The translations under genes and the position numbers were made by a program. Below the pieces are notes generated by a model. That model had not been told where the DNA came from, did not search any database, and was given only the letters and a program-made list of their open reading frames with translations. 64,000 nucleotides of DNA from Pseudoduganella flava (GTDB lineage Bacteria; Pseudomonadota; Gammaproteobacteria; Burkholderiales; Burkholderiaceae_D). Each line of letters starts with the position of its first letter. Positions within the stretch are counted from its first letter, which is position 1. Of this stretch, positions 8,765 to 17,964 are shown one piece after another. Where the stretch lies: the NCBI RefSeq assembly GCF_007830495.1, contig NZ_VLKW01000014.1:62001-126000 (forward strand). The letters run 5' to 3'.

Positions 8765-9235
8765 TCAGGGCGCCGCATCGTCGTCCAGCGCATCGCGCGG
8801 TATGTTGCGGTACACCTTCCACGCATACTTGATGCGCAGCGCCGCATCGCGCGCGTTGTAGGCCCCCACCGCTTCCCACGTCGTGCCCATCTTGCGCATG
8901 TTCTGCGCAAGGATCCATGCACCCACCTGGATGCTGGTGCACGGGTCGTACAGCTGCTTCTCGTCGATGCCGTGCTTCCTCAGCGTGGGCAGCCAGCTGC
9001 TGTTGATCTGCATGAGGCCGATGTCGTACGTGCCGTTGCGGTTGCTGCGGTTGATCGCGTTCGGGTTCAGGCCCGATTCCGTTTTCGCGATCGCGTACAG
9101 CAGGTGGGCGTTGACGCCGTAATGGGCGGCCGCCTCTTCCCAGCATGCGCTGGCGGGGCCGGCCAGCAAGGCAAGCAGCAAACCAGCGGCGCCGTGCCTG
9201 ACGGCGCACCGTTCAGTTGATCGTGTATTGTCCAT
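8765..9235 (-). CDS. pilT: Lytic transglycosylase of the type IVb pilus cluster (PilT of R64 nomenclature)
   Basis: 156 residues. A signal peptide (LLLALLAGPASA) is followed by an SLT domain: catalytic Glu in LLYAIAKTESGLNPNAIN, then NGTYDIGLMQINSSWLP and VGAYNARD. IagB/IpgF/VirB1-type enzymes open the peptidoglycan for pili or type III needles. It overlaps the end of pilV by 23 bp and is the last gene of the cluster, where R64 places pilT. Because a T3SS lies on the same strand upstream, it could also serve that machine; no other lytic enzyme is in the island. Confidence 0.87.
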   Translation of the reverse strand: MDNTRSTERCAVRHGAAGLLLALLAGPASACWEEAAAHYGVNAHLLYAIAKTESGLNPNAINRSNRNGTYDIGLMQINSSWLPTLRKHGIDEKQLYDPCTSIQVGAWILAQNMRKMGTTWEAVGAYNARDAALRIKYAWKVYRNIPRDALDDDAAP

Positions 9236-10616
9236 TGGAGTACCTGAATGTGTTGTCCGGACCGCAGATCAGCGGGCGCTGCGCCGCATCCATCACCACC
9301 GTGCCGTATGGATAAACGATGACGACCTTGCCTTCCTCGGGGTCCATCTCCTCGTAGTTGCATGCGGCACCAGGCGCAAGCACGAGGCCGAGCGACACCG
9401 CCGGTGAGGACAGCCAGCTGTCGACCAGCACGCCTTTCGACTGCAGCATGTGCTTGACTACCACGTCGCGGTCCACTTCCACATTGCGCTTGACCAGCAC
9501 GTCCTGGCCGACGTTGATGTCGCGGTCCGTATTGATGTGGTCTTTCGCGTGGATGCCGCCCTCGGACTCCACGTGCTGGCGCGCCCACAGCTCGTTGGCG
9601 GAGCTCCTGCCGGGCACGTTGAAGTTGCCCAGCTGGTCCACCGCCAGCGCCACCCAGCCGGCGCCGTCGTACGTGAATGCGCGGGACAGCGACGTCACCA
9701 TGCGCACGTCGCCCGCGGTGCTGCCCGGCAGCGCGGTGAGCGTCGCATACGTGTCGACCGGGTCCTTCCAGCTGGACGGCTGCGACCAGTTGCCGTCCGC
9801 GCCGCACGTCAGCAGCTTGCGCGTCGCGTTGTCCATCGCGATACCCGGTACCGCGACGCCGGCTTCGTTCAGGCACGACGTGCCGGCCGTGACCAGCGCG
9901 TCCACGCCGAAGCGCAGCGCCGTGTTCATCCGGTTGACTTCCGGCCGCCCCGGCACGGCGCTGCGGTACAGGTAATCGGCCGGCTGCTGTGCGGCGCCGT
10001 CGTGGAACACGCTGGTGACGAGGTGGCCCGCGTCCGCCGCCGTGCCCTGCAGCGCCGGCCCCGGGCTGCCCGTGCACGTGACGCCGCGGTACACGGTCGT
10101 CTGCATCTGCCACGCCGTGCCGCGCGCCGTGCCGGGCGCCGTGGCGGCGATGTAGCCGGCACCGCTGCCCGCCTGTGCCGCGACGGCAGCGATGTCCTTG
10201 TCGCCGATCGGGTCGCCGCCGCTCGTCACCACCAGCGCATCGAAGCGGCGCGGCCAGTTGACGGGGTCCGGCTGGCGCACCAGCACGCAGGTGCGCTGCC
10301 GATAAGAATTGGTGTCGAGGAAGCTGTCCGGCAGCAGGCGCGCCGTGCGCAGCTGCGCCACCGTGACCGGCACGATCGTCGCCGGCGTGCCGGCCTGCAC
10401 CGCGAGCGGCGCCGCATTGGCGCGCAGGTACTCGCGCGCCGCCGCCGCCACCTGTTCCTGGTAGTAGGCGGCCTGCTGGCCCTTCATGTCATCCAGCGAA
10501 CCTTGCACGAGGCCCGCCAGGCCGGCCAGCAGCAGCGCGCCGATGGCCAGCGTGGCAAGCAGCTCGACAAGCGTGAAGCCGCCATTGTGCAGGGATCTGT
10601 TCATCGCGGACCTCAT
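9213..10616 (-). CDS. pilV: PilV minor pilin / pilus-tip adhesin
   Basis: 467 residues. The prepilin-like N-terminus (HNGGFTLVELLATLAIGALL) has the Gly/Phe cleavage context and Glu5, and a long extracellular region follows (repeated FDVV/VKRN-like beta stretches) ending in SNGQYTIN. R64 PilV is the tip adhesin whose C-terminus selects recipient cells and is switched by a shufflon. Here there is one fixed C-terminus and no shufflon repeats or rci recombinase nearby. The start overlaps the pilM stop (ATGA), which indicates coupling. Confidence 0.8.
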   Translation of the reverse strand: MRSAMNRSLHNGGFTLVELLATLAIGALLLAGLAGLVQGSLDDMKGQQAAYYQEQVAAAAREYLRANAAPLAVQAGTPATIVPVTVAQLRTARLLPDSFLDTNSYRQRTCVLVRQPDPVNWPRRFDALVVTSGGDPIGDKDIAAVAAQAGSGAGYIAATAPGTARGTAWQMQTTVYRGVTCTGSPGPALQGTAADAGHLVTSVFHDGAAQQPADYLYRSAVPGRPEVNRMNTALRFGVDALVTAGTSCLNEAGVAVPGIAMDNATRKLLTCGADGNWSQPSSWKDPVDTYATLTALPGSTAGDVRMVTSLSRAFTYDGAGWVALAVDQLGNFNVPGRSSANELWARQHVESEGGIHAKDHINTDRDINVGQDVLVKRNVEVDRDVVVKHMLQSKGVLVDSWLSSPAVSLGLVLAPGAACNYEEMDPEEGKVVIVYPYGTVVMDAAQRPLICGPDNTFRYSNGQYTIN

Positions 10617-11104
10617 TGCGCCGCCGCCAGCCAGACGGGCGAATCGGCCGGCACCGCGCGGCGGGCAAGCAGGGGCGCGAGCGGCACGCCCGTATCGCCA
10701 TGCACCGGCGAGTACAGCGTGGCCGCGCCGGCCCGGTACACGCCGGCCAGCAGCGAGCCTTGCGCCAGCGTGGCCACGGCGGTGCCCAGGTCGCGCTCGG
10801 GGCGTGCCGCCGCGTAGATATAGATCGTGCCGTCCGCCGCGCGGTAGTTGGCCCAGCGGTCGGCCGGCAGCGTGGACCAGTCGCGCAGCATGCCTTCGGC
10901 GCGCAACGTCGCCGTGGCAACGCTGGTATCGCGTTCGGCATCGTGCACGCCGAAATAGCGCGCCACGGCAGCACGGTACACGGCCATCTCCTCGGCCGTG
11001 ATCGCGGCGGCCTGCTGGCGGCCCGCCGTCTCGCCCCGCTGCGCCTGGTGCGCCCACGCGCTGCCCAGCGCCAGCAGCACCGCCATCAATGCTATGCCCC
11101 ACAT
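10613..11104 (-). CDS. pilM: PilM, type IVb pilus biogenesis protein
   Basis: 163 residues with an N-terminal membrane/secretion segment (MWGIALMAVLLALGSAWAH), a central VYRAAVARYFGVHD stretch and a C-terminal LYSPVHGDTG segment. Length and position in the cluster match PilM of the IncI thin pilus, a small membrane-associated protein of unclear mechanism that is unrelated to the actin-like PilM of type IVa pili. In R64 it follows pilL; here it lies between pilS and pilV. Confidence 0.72.
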   Translation of the reverse strand: MWGIALMAVLLALGSAWAHQAQRGETAGRQQAAAITAEEMAVYRAAVARYFGVHDAERDTSVATATLRAEGMLRDWSTLPADRWANYRAADGTIYIYAAARPERDLGTAVATLAQGSLLAGVYRAGAATLYSPVHGDTGVPLAPLLARRAVPADSPVWLAAAQ

Positions 11105-11128
11105 GCCGCTCTCCCGTGCTGGCGCCGC

Positions 11129-11689
11129 TTACGAGGCGGTGAAGGTGATGTTGTTGGTCGCGGCACCGCACAGCGTTGCGGCCTGCGCCGCCGTGGCCGG
11201 GAACGTCGTCACCGAGCTGCTCTCGCCCGTCGCAATCGACGTCCACCCGCTGGCCCCGCTGACCAGGTTCATGCACACGTCCTGCGGTACGGCCGCGTAG
11301 GAAATCGTGAAGGTGGCGCCGGCGCCCACGACAGTGACGGCGCCGCCCCAGCTGTTGTTGAGCGCGCCCTCGCCGCCCCGTATGATGGTGGCCGGCACGG
11401 CGTTCGCCAGCAGCAGGTTCGGCACCATCTCGGCCGGATACGACTGGCCCATGTACAGCTTGCGCGCGGCCGTGCGCAGCGCGACGACTTCCTCGGCCGC
11501 CTGGTTCGACTTGGCACTGCCGAACGCGCCGTTGAGCAGCGACACGGCACCCAGCACGACGGCAGCGGCGATGCCGAGATAGGCGATCGCTTCGAGCAGC
11601 GACGCGCCCCGCTGCGCGCCGCGGCGCCGCCGGCCATGCAGCGCGGCACGGCTGGCGGGAGTAGATACGATGTAAGGCATGCGGTTCAT
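11129..11689 (-). CDS. pilS: PilS, major type IVb prepilin
   Basis: 186 residues, start MNRMPYIVST with GAGGACAGACC upstream. A long 28-residue leader ends RRGAQRG; the mature protein begins ASLLEAIAYLGIAAAVVLGA with Glu at +5, the type IVb pattern. Two C-terminal Cys (PQDVCMNLV and AATLCGAA) can close the usual disulfide loop. The 85-bp gap before it holds an A9 tract (11757-11765) and a GGCG-TTCG-CGCC mini-hairpin, possibly a processing or independent expression signal for a highly made subunit. No prepilin peptidase (PilU) is encoded in the window. Confidence 0.87.
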   Translation of the reverse strand: MNRMPYIVSTPASRAALHGRRRRGAQRGASLLEAIAYLGIAAAVVLGAVSLLNGAFGSAKSNQAAEEVVALRTAARKLYMGQSYPAEMVPNLLLANAVPATIIRGGEGALNNSWGGAVTVVGAGATFTISYAAVPQDVCMNLVSGASGWTSIATGESSSVTTFPATAAQAATLCGAATNNITFTAS

Positions 11690-11774
11690 GGTCTGTCCTC
11701 GAAACTCGTTGGGTTGAACGAAACTACGTTGTAACGGCGCGAACGCCGGGACTGCGAAAAAAAAACCTTGCCGC

Positions 11775-12851
11775 TCAGCGCGCGGCGCGCGCCACGGCGG
11801 CCAGCTCCTGCTGGATGCCGAAAAACCCCGTGACGATCCAAGCGATGACGATCGCCAGCGCGACGATCGCAAAACCGTTCACCACCTTCATGCGCAGCGC
11901 GATCGACTCGACGCCCTCCTCCATCCATTCCGCGGCCAGCAGCCGCAGCGCGTCGGAAAAGCCCTTGTGCTCCGCATACACGCACAGGTCGTCGATCACT
12001 TCCTTCGACGGGAACACGTAGCCGGCGTTCTTCAGCGCCTCGCCGCAGTTCAGGCCGGAGCGCACGCCCAGGAGGGCCCCGTCGAGCCGCTCGCGCAGCC
12101 ACGGCTGCGCCATCGCGGACAGCCGCAGCAGCGACTTTTCCACCGTCACGCCGGCCGCCTGCAAGGCCGAGAAGGCCATCAGGAAGCCGCCGCCGGCCAC
12201 CAGCCGGTAGATCGAATACGGCGCGAAGCGGTCGGCGAATACCCGCGCATTGCCGCGCCAGCGGGGCATCGACACGAACATGCCCACCACCAGCGCGACG
12301 ACCAGCAGCACGGCCGGCAGCATCCAGTCCTGCACCCACAGCGACAGCAGGTACAGCGAACGGGCCGGCCCGTGCCAGCGCGTCGGGTCCATCATCTGCG
12401 TGAACTGCGGAATGACGCGGCTGCCGAACAGCCACACGTAGCCCAGCGCGAGGCCCAGCACGGCCAGCGGATACGCGATGCCGGACAGGATCACCGTGCG
12501 GATGCGCCGCGACGCATGCACGACTTCGACGACGGCCAGCAAGGTCGCTTCCAGCCGGCCGGACTGCTCGCCCGCATTGATGATCATCTGCTCGGTGCGC
12601 GGCACCCACCATGCGAGGCCGTCCGACAGCAGGTGGCCGTTCTGCACCATGCGGCGGCAGTCGTCCAGCACGATGGCCAGCGGCTCGTCGGGCCGCCGGC
12701 CGTTGTCCGACGCGCGGCGGCGCAGCTCCTCGAGGATGCGCAACAGCGGCAGGCCGCTGGCCAGCATCTTGGCGATCTGGCGGTACAGCCGCAGCCGCGC
12801 CATCGCCGTGAACTGGGTACGCGCCCAATAGCGTTGTAGGTCAAACTGCAT
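11775..12851 (-). CDS. pilR: PilR, inner-membrane platform protein of the type IVb pilus
   Basis: 358 residues of the GspF/PilC fold: cytoplasmic helical domains (LYRQIAKMLASGLPLLRILEEL, NAGEQSGRLEATLLAV) alternate with membrane segments (IRTVILSGIAYPLAVLGLAL, MLPAVLLVVALVVGMFV, GFAIVALAIVIAWIVTGFF). It anchors the assembly ATPase PilQ at the inner membrane. It overlaps the pilQ end by 11 bp. Family length is about 350-400 residues, so it is complete. Confidence 0.88.
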   Translation of the reverse strand: MQFDLQRYWARTQFTAMARLRLYRQIAKMLASGLPLLRILEELRRRASDNGRRPDEPLAIVLDDCRRMVQNGHLLSDGLAWWVPRTEQMIINAGEQSGRLEATLLAVVEVVHASRRIRTVILSGIAYPLAVLGLALGYVWLFGSRVIPQFTQMMDPTRWHGPARSLYLLSLWVQDWMLPAVLLVVALVVGMFVSMPRWRGNARVFADRFAPYSIYRLVAGGGFLMAFSALQAAGVTVEKSLLRLSAMAQPWLRERLDGALLGVRSGLNCGEALKNAGYVFPSKEVIDDLCVYAEHKGFSDALRLLAAEWMEEGVESIALRMKVVNGFAIVALAIVIAWIVTGFFGIQQELAAVARAAR

Positions 12852-14466
12852 CGCCGTCCCCCACGACTTGCAGCCGGCGCGCCGACTGGCCCGGCCGCAG
12901 CATCAGCCGGCCCACCACCTGCTCCGCCATGCGCGGATCGATCAGCCCCGCCGCCACCTTCTCGATCGCGTGATCGACGATCGTGCGGCCGCCCAGCTCC
13001 TGCAGCCAGTGCGCCACCGCCGCCGACTTGTCGCCTTGCCGGATGTGGCGGAAGAACTGCTCGTCCGGCACGATAATCTCGGCCAGCACGGTGCGGCCCG
13101 TCGTGCCGCGGCCGGCGCAATGGGGGCAGCCCGGGCCGGTGACGTACACCTGCCGCAGGTCGCTGACCACCTGCGCCACCCGCTCGGCCACGCTTGGGGC
13201 CAGCACGCCCGGTGCGCGCGCCAGCTCCACCTTGCAGTGCGGGCACAGTGCCTTCACGAGGCGCTGGCTGATCAGGCCCGTGATCACCGTGTGGTCCGCC
13301 ACCAGGCTGGCCGGCAGGCCCAGGTCCAGCAGGCGGTCGACGATCGCCGCGGCGCTGTTCGCATGCACGGTGGTCCAGACCTGGTGGCCCGTCATCGCGG
13401 CGCGCAGCGCGTTCTGGGCCGACGCGCGGTCGCGCACCTCGCCGATCATGATCGTGTCCGGGTCGAGCCGCATCGCGTTCGAGATCGCCGCGGCGAACAG
13501 CCGCGCGCGGTCTTCCTCGGAGCCGGCGTTCGTCACGGAAGTCTGCACGGCGCCGTCGATCGGGTATTCGACCGGGTCCTCGACGGTCAGCACGTGCAGC
13601 CGGCCGCACGCTTCCAGCAGCTCGCCCTGCAGCACGCGCTGCAGCGTCGTCGACTTGCCCGAACCCGTCGGCCCGCTGATGATGTTCAGGCCAATGGGCT
13701 GCTCCTTCAGCTGCTGCAGCACCGCGACGTGCGCGGGCGCGAAGCCGAGACGGTGCAGGTCGACGTTGTCGCCCGCGTCGTTGTACAGCAGGCGCAGGAC
13801 CATCAGCGTGCCCTCGCTGGTCGGCACGGTGGCGATGCGCACGCCGTACAGGCCGGGCGGCAGCTTGTCGCGGTCGGCGATGCTGGCGTCCTGCCGCTCG
13901 GACGGCTTGTACGAGCTGTCCGAGACGGACGTCATCGCGCCGTACAGCGTGGCCAGCAGGCGCTCGCCGTATTCGCGGGTCTGGCCGCCGACGGGCAGCA
14001 GGTCGTTGTGGATGCGGAAGTGGATCTCCGTGCTGGCGGAACGCACGCGGATGTGGATGTCCGATGCACGTGCCTGGCAGGCTCGCGACAGCAGCTCCTT
14101 CGCCGTCACCTGCATCATCGAGTGTTCCTGGTGCCGGTCCAGCAGGCCGCCGCTCTGGTTCAGCCGCCGCACCGTATCGATGCGCACGTACAGCACCTGG
14201 AACGGCCGGCCCATCTTCTGCAGGCGCGCCTGGTACGACAGCACGTGCGCGTTCAGGTGCTGGCCGTCGGCGACCAGCAGGCGGCCGTCCGCCAGCAGGC
14301 AAAGCAGCTTGCGCTCTTCCGCGCTGGCCTCGAACGGCCCGGCCAGGCTGATGACCTCGACGCTGCCGAAGTCGTCCGCCGCGCCGGCGCTGTCCAGCGG
14401 CGGCCCGCCGATGCTGGCGCGCGACGGCGAAGGCGCCGGCGGCGGCACCACGGCACGCAGGTTCAT
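12841..14466 (-). CDS. pilQ: PilQ, pilus assembly ATPase (GspE family)
   Basis: 541 residues. The N-terminal domain is variable, then comes a VirB11/GspE core: Walker A SGPTGSGKSTT, Asp box TVEDPVEYPID, Walker B DTIMIGEVRDRASAQ, His box HQVWTTVHANSAAAI and a C-terminal Zn-ribbon (CPHCKVE ... GCPHCAGRGTTG). PilQ in R64 powers thin-pilus assembly and is not the secretin PilQ of type IVa systems. The ATG overlaps the pilP stop (ATGA). Confidence 0.9.
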   Translation of the reverse strand: MNLRAVVPPPAPSPSRASIGGPPLDSAGAADDFGSVEVISLAGPFEASAEERKLLCLLADGRLLVADGQHLNAHVLSYQARLQKMGRPFQVLYVRIDTVRRLNQSGGLLDRHQEHSMMQVTAKELLSRACQARASDIHIRVRSASTEIHFRIHNDLLPVGGQTREYGERLLATLYGAMTSVSDSSYKPSERQDASIADRDKLPPGLYGVRIATVPTSEGTLMVLRLLYNDAGDNVDLHRLGFAPAHVAVLQQLKEQPIGLNIISGPTGSGKSTTLQRVLQGELLEACGRLHVLTVEDPVEYPIDGAVQTSVTNAGSEEDRARLFAAAISNAMRLDPDTIMIGEVRDRASAQNALRAAMTGHQVWTTVHANSAAAIVDRLLDLGLPASLVADHTVITGLISQRLVKALCPHCKVELARAPGVLAPSVAERVAQVVSDLRQVYVTGPGCPHCAGRGTTGRTVLAEIIVPDEQFFRHIRQGDKSAAVAHWLQELGGRTIVDHAIEKVAAGLIDPRMAEQVVGRLMLRPGQSARRLQVVGDGDAV

Positions 14467-14975
14467 CGCACCGCTCCCCGCGCGGACGGCATCGGCAACG
14501 CCAGGCCGGGGCTCGGGTAGTTCGGGTTGAACTCCATCGCCGCCTGCGTGTGGCCCGCCAGGCGCACGCGCTTCTTGCCAGGCATTTGCGCGACGACGGC
14601 GTTCGGCTCGACGGCGACGATGCGCATGCCGGTCGGCAGTTCGCTGCCGGCCTGCACGTCCAGCATGCTGCCGTCGGCCATCTCCAGCGTCGCGTACAGC
14701 CGGCCGCCCAGCCCTTCGATGGCCCGCACCACCGGCTGGCCCACCGGCGGCGGCTGGGTGATCGCCACGCCCAGCGCCTGCTTGGCGGCGATCTCGTTCT
14801 GCTTGGCGATGATCGACGACTGCACCTCCAGCTGCCGCTCGCGCGCCTTCAGCAGCAAGGTCTCGGCCTCGATGCGGGTCAGGCTCGCGGCGGCGCTTTG
14901 GGCCATGTTCTGGGCCGCCGCGGGGAGCGCCGCGCAGATTGCCAGCGCGGCCGCGCAATAGTGCTTACTTTGCAT
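14463..14975 (-). CDS. pilP: PilP, type IVb pilus periplasmic protein
   Basis: 170 residues: a signal peptide (AALAICAALPAAAQ), a coiled-coil-prone stretch (EAETLLLKARERQLEVQSSI) and a C-terminal beta domain (ATLEMADGSMLDVQAGSELP, VVAQMPGKKRVRLAG) as in R64 PilP. It probably links the inner-membrane platform to the secretin PilN together with PilO. It overlaps both neighbours by a few bases, so it is co-translated with pilO and pilQ. Confidence 0.82.
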   Translation of the reverse strand: MQSKHYCAAALAICAALPAAAQNMAQSAAASLTRIEAETLLLKARERQLEVQSSIIAKQNEIAAKQALGVAITQPPPVGQPVVRAIEGLGGRLYATLEMADGSMLDVQAGSELPTGMRIVAVEPNAVVAQMPGKKRVRLAGHTQAAMEFNPNYPSPGLALPMPSARGAVR

Positions 14976-16233
14976 AGATCACTCCTTCGATTAACCAGGC
15001 CATGCCCTTGTAGGTGGCCTTTTCCACGCGCACGCCCGGCTGGTCCAGCAGCGCCGCGATCTGGTGCGGTTCCAGGCCGTGCGCATCGAGCGCGAACGTC
15101 CACGCCTGCCACGGCGGCGGTGTCGCGGGCTGGCCCGGCGCCGGTGGCGCGGGCTTCTTCGGCACCACCTTGAACGGCACGCCGACAGCCTGCAGGCTCG
15201 ACATCACCGTATCGAGCACGCGGTCGGGCGCCTGCAACGTCTCGCCACCCGCCGGCTGGGCCTTGCGGGGCAGCGGCTGCACCAGCGTGGCGCGGTCGCC
15301 GCTGGGCGCCACCTGCGCGGCCGGCACCATTGCGCGCAGCATCGCCACTGTCGAGCCTTGCCGCGACCACGCGTAGCGCAGCCGGTCCGGTTCGCACACG
15401 TATTCGTCCAGGTGCCAGCCGCCGGGCGTCAGGTGTACCAGCTGGTCGGCGCAGCGGCCCAGCGTGGCGGCCGGCCGCGGCAACGCGAGCCACGGTTGCG
15501 CGGTCGCCGCCTGGCGCTCGCGGATCATCTTCTGCACGGCGAGGAAGCGTTCCTGCTGCTGGCGTTCCTGCTCGGCGTGCCACGCCCGCCAGCCGAACAG
15601 CGCACCGCACGCGGTGGCGGCCAGGCCGGCACCGGCGGCCGCCATCACCCAGGCCGGGCGGCGCTGGTTGATCGGCCGCAGCCGCCACCAGCCGTACACG
15701 CGCACGGCGCCGTCCTTGCGATGCGGCAGCAGGCTGTCGATCGTGCGCGCATTGAAGTTGTGGAAGCCCAGGTCGGCCAGTTCCGGTTCGCCGATGACGA
15801 CGTTCCAGCCGCCCAGCGCGTAGTCCGTGTGCAGCCGGTCCAGCACTTCTTCCCGGCTGCCGGCGAAGTCGCCGTTCGGCAGGAAGTTCGCGTCGCGCAC
15901 GGCGAAATAAGCCCATTGGTCGTCCGGCAGGCGGAAGGCGCCCAGCCAGTTGTGCACCGGCTGCAGCACGCCGTCGTACCACGCGCCTTCCAGCGCCAGC
16001 GTCTTCGACACGGCCGCGGCCAGCGAATACTGCACGCGGCTGGCGCCGTCGCGGCTGTGCGCGAAACCCGCCTGCGCCGTGCTCTGGTCGCGCCGCACGA
16101 CGGCCAGGTCCGAGTCGATCTTGCGGCCCAGGTCCGCCGCCTCGCGCAGCAGCTCGCGCGGGCGCGACAGCGACTGCCAGAACAGCCCGCAAACAAAGCG
16201 GTGCTTGCCGATCTGGGTGACATGGACGGCCAT
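14965..16233 (-). CDS. pilO: PilO (PilO2 type), type IVb pilus inner-membrane protein
   Basis: 422 residues with a cytoplasmic N-terminal domain (VTQIGKHRFVCGLFWQSL, YFAVRDANFLPNGDF), one membrane span near 200-220 (PAWVMAAAGAGLAATACGAL) and a periplasmic coiled-coil plus beta domain. The C-terminal Pro-rich linker (KKPAPPAPGQPATPPP) precedes the last domain. It matches the R64 PilO family in length and topology. It starts one base after the end of pilN. Confidence 0.85.
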   Translation of the reverse strand: MAVHVTQIGKHRFVCGLFWQSLSRPRELLREAADLGRKIDSDLAVVRRDQSTAQAGFAHSRDGASRVQYSLAAAVSKTLALEGAWYDGVLQPVHNWLGAFRLPDDQWAYFAVRDANFLPNGDFAGSREEVLDRLHTDYALGGWNVVIGEPELADLGFHNFNARTIDSLLPHRKDGAVRVYGWWRLRPINQRRPAWVMAAAGAGLAATACGALFGWRAWHAEQERQQQERFLAVQKMIRERQAATAQPWLALPRPAATLGRCADQLVHLTPGGWHLDEYVCEPDRLRYAWSRQGSTVAMLRAMVPAAQVAPSGDRATLVQPLPRKAQPAGGETLQAPDRVLDTVMSSLQAVGVPFKVVPKKPAPPAPGQPATPPPWQAWTFALDAHGLEPHQIAALLDQPGVRVEKATYKGMAWLIEGVIYAK

Positions 16234-17964
16234 TTACGCACCCGCCATCGTCACCGGGGTAATCAGGATCACGATCACCTCCTTGTTGCTGTTGGCGCGC
16301 ACGCCGCCGCCCAGCAGCGCGTTCTTCGGCGAACCGACGCCGCGGTTGTCGATGTTCTCGTCGGTCTGCTCGAAGCCGCTGATGACGAGCGTCTCGCTGG
16401 ACTTCATCGACACGCGCTGCAGGAAGTTGCGGGTATCGAGTTCCGGCGTCTCGATGCGGGTATTGTTCGCGCCCTCGATCGTGCGCAGGCCGCGCAGGGT
16501 CGAGATGTCGATCGAGAACTGCAGCATCACCGTGCCGTTCGTCAGCACGTGCGGCAGGATGCTCATGTTGAAGCCCGCCGACACGGTGCCCGGCACCAGC
16601 GACGACTGGCTGCCCACCTGCGCCACGATCGACGTCTGCGCGCTTGCCAGGTAGCTGGTCTGGCGTGCCACCTGCACGGGCACCGGCTGGTTGTTCAGCG
16701 TGACAACGGAGGCCGTCGTCTGGCGCCGCACCTTGCCCTGCTGCGACAGCGCCTTCACGAGCACGTCGCTGCCCGCCCACTTCGAATTGCCGACGATGCC
16801 GGCCGAGAAGCCGACGGGGTTCGTGGCGCTGGCGGGGAACACGTTCTGGATGCCGTACGTGCGTTTCAGGCCCTTGTAGACGAGGTTCCAGTCGATGCCG
16901 TATTCGTCGCCCCGGTTCAGGCTCACGGACAGCACGGTGACGTTGATCGCGATCTGCCGCGACAGCGCCTTGTTCTCGCTGTCGACGTAGGCGGCGATGC
17001 GCTGCAGCGAATCGGGCGTGTCGACGACGGTGATCGCCCCGGTGGCGGGCGATGCCAGCACCTTGCCATGCGGCGAGAGCATCACCTTGATCGCGCTTTC
17101 GATGCCCGTGTAGACGGACAGCTTCGACGCGACGCCCGTGTTCTGCGAATTGTTCGCCGAGATCGTGCCGCCGTTGCCGCTGCCGCCGGCACCGCCACCG
17201 CTGGCGGAGCCGCCCTGCCCGCCGCTGCCGCCGGACGACGAACTGGCGCCGCTGACGACGCTGGCCGTGAACGTGGAGTCGCCCGGCACGGCGTTGATCT
17301 GGAACGTGCGCGCTTCCGTGTGGAAGAACTGGATCACGCCATCCGTGTACTTCCACGACACGCCGAAGCGCGCCGCCGCCGTGTCCAGCAAGCCCTTGAA
17401 CGAGCCGTTCGCATAGGTGATGCGGATGCCGCCGGAAGGGTCCGGCTGGAACGTGGCGCGCGCCGTGTCCTTCGGCGCCGGCCCGTCGCCCGGCGCACCG
17501 GGAGTACCGGGCGGCAGCGGCGGCACGGCGGACCCGTTGCTGCCCTTCAGCGCCGGCAGCGCGCGGCCGCCGCGCCGGAACGATTCCGCGGCCACGGCCT
17601 GCGCATCGGCATTCACGCGGCTGGGGATGCCGGAGCGCAGCGTCAACCGCTCGGCCAGTTCGGACAGCGAGCCGATGCTGCGGTCGAACGTGGCGCTCTG
17701 GTAGAACACGGGCGGCAGCGGCGGCTCGCCCAGCTTGATGGGGCTCTTGCCCAGCCAGATGCCGCGCTCGTGCTGCACCAGCGCCGTATCCGGCACGACG
17801 GAACCCGGTGCGGCCTTGCCCACTTCGCGCACGAGGCCCGAGGTCTTGCCGTCCGCCTCGTCGGCATTCGCTTCGATGCGGTCCGCCAGCGGCGAGCAGC
17901 CGGCCAGCGTCAGTGCGCCCAGTGCCGCCAGCATGCGGCGCGCGATGATCGTCCGTTCCATCAT
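16234..17964 (-). CDS. pilN: PilN, lipoprotein secretin of the type IVb pilus
   Basis: 576 residues. Lipobox ALTLAGC with lipidated Cys at 23, an N-domain (ITYANGSFKGLLDTAAARFG) and a Ser/Gly-rich linker (GGSGGQGGSASGGGAGGSG). The secretin core runs from VTVLSVSLNRGDEYGIDWNL to SETLVISGFEQ and VIVILITPV at the C-terminus. It forms the outer-membrane pore for the pilus. The start was set at MMERTII because it overlaps the pilL stop in ATGA. Confidence 0.9.
   Translation of the reverse strand: MMERTIIARRMLAALGALTLAGCSPLADRIEANADEADGKTSGLVREVGKAAPGSVVPDTALVQHERGIWLGKSPIKLGEPPLPPVFYQSATFDRSIGSLSELAERLTLRSGIPSRVNADAQAVAAESFRRGGRALPALKGSNGSAVPPLPPGTPGAPGDGPAPKDTARATFQPDPSGGIRITYANGSFKGLLDTAAARFGVSWKYTDGVIQFFHTEARTFQINAVPGDSTFTASVVSGASSSSGGSGGQGGSASGGGAGGSGNGGTISANNSQNTGVASKLSVYTGIESAIKVMLSPHGKVLASPATGAITVVDTPDSLQRIAAYVDSENKALSRQIAINVTVLSVSLNRGDEYGIDWNLVYKGLKRTYGIQNVFPASATNPVGFSAGIVGNSKWAGSDVLVKALSQQGKVRRQTTASVVTLNNQPVPVQVARQTSYLASAQTSIVAQVGSQSSLVPGTVSAGFNMSILPHVLTNGTVMLQFSIDISTLRGLRTIEGANNTRIETPELDTRNFLQRVSMKSSETLVISGFEQTDENIDNRGVGSPKNALLGGGVRANSNKEVIVILITPVTMAGA

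Noticed and set aside
9213..10616. A shufflon in the pilV 3' end
   Set aside because: No inverted sfx-like repeats, alternative C-terminal cassettes or recombinase gene were seen around it.
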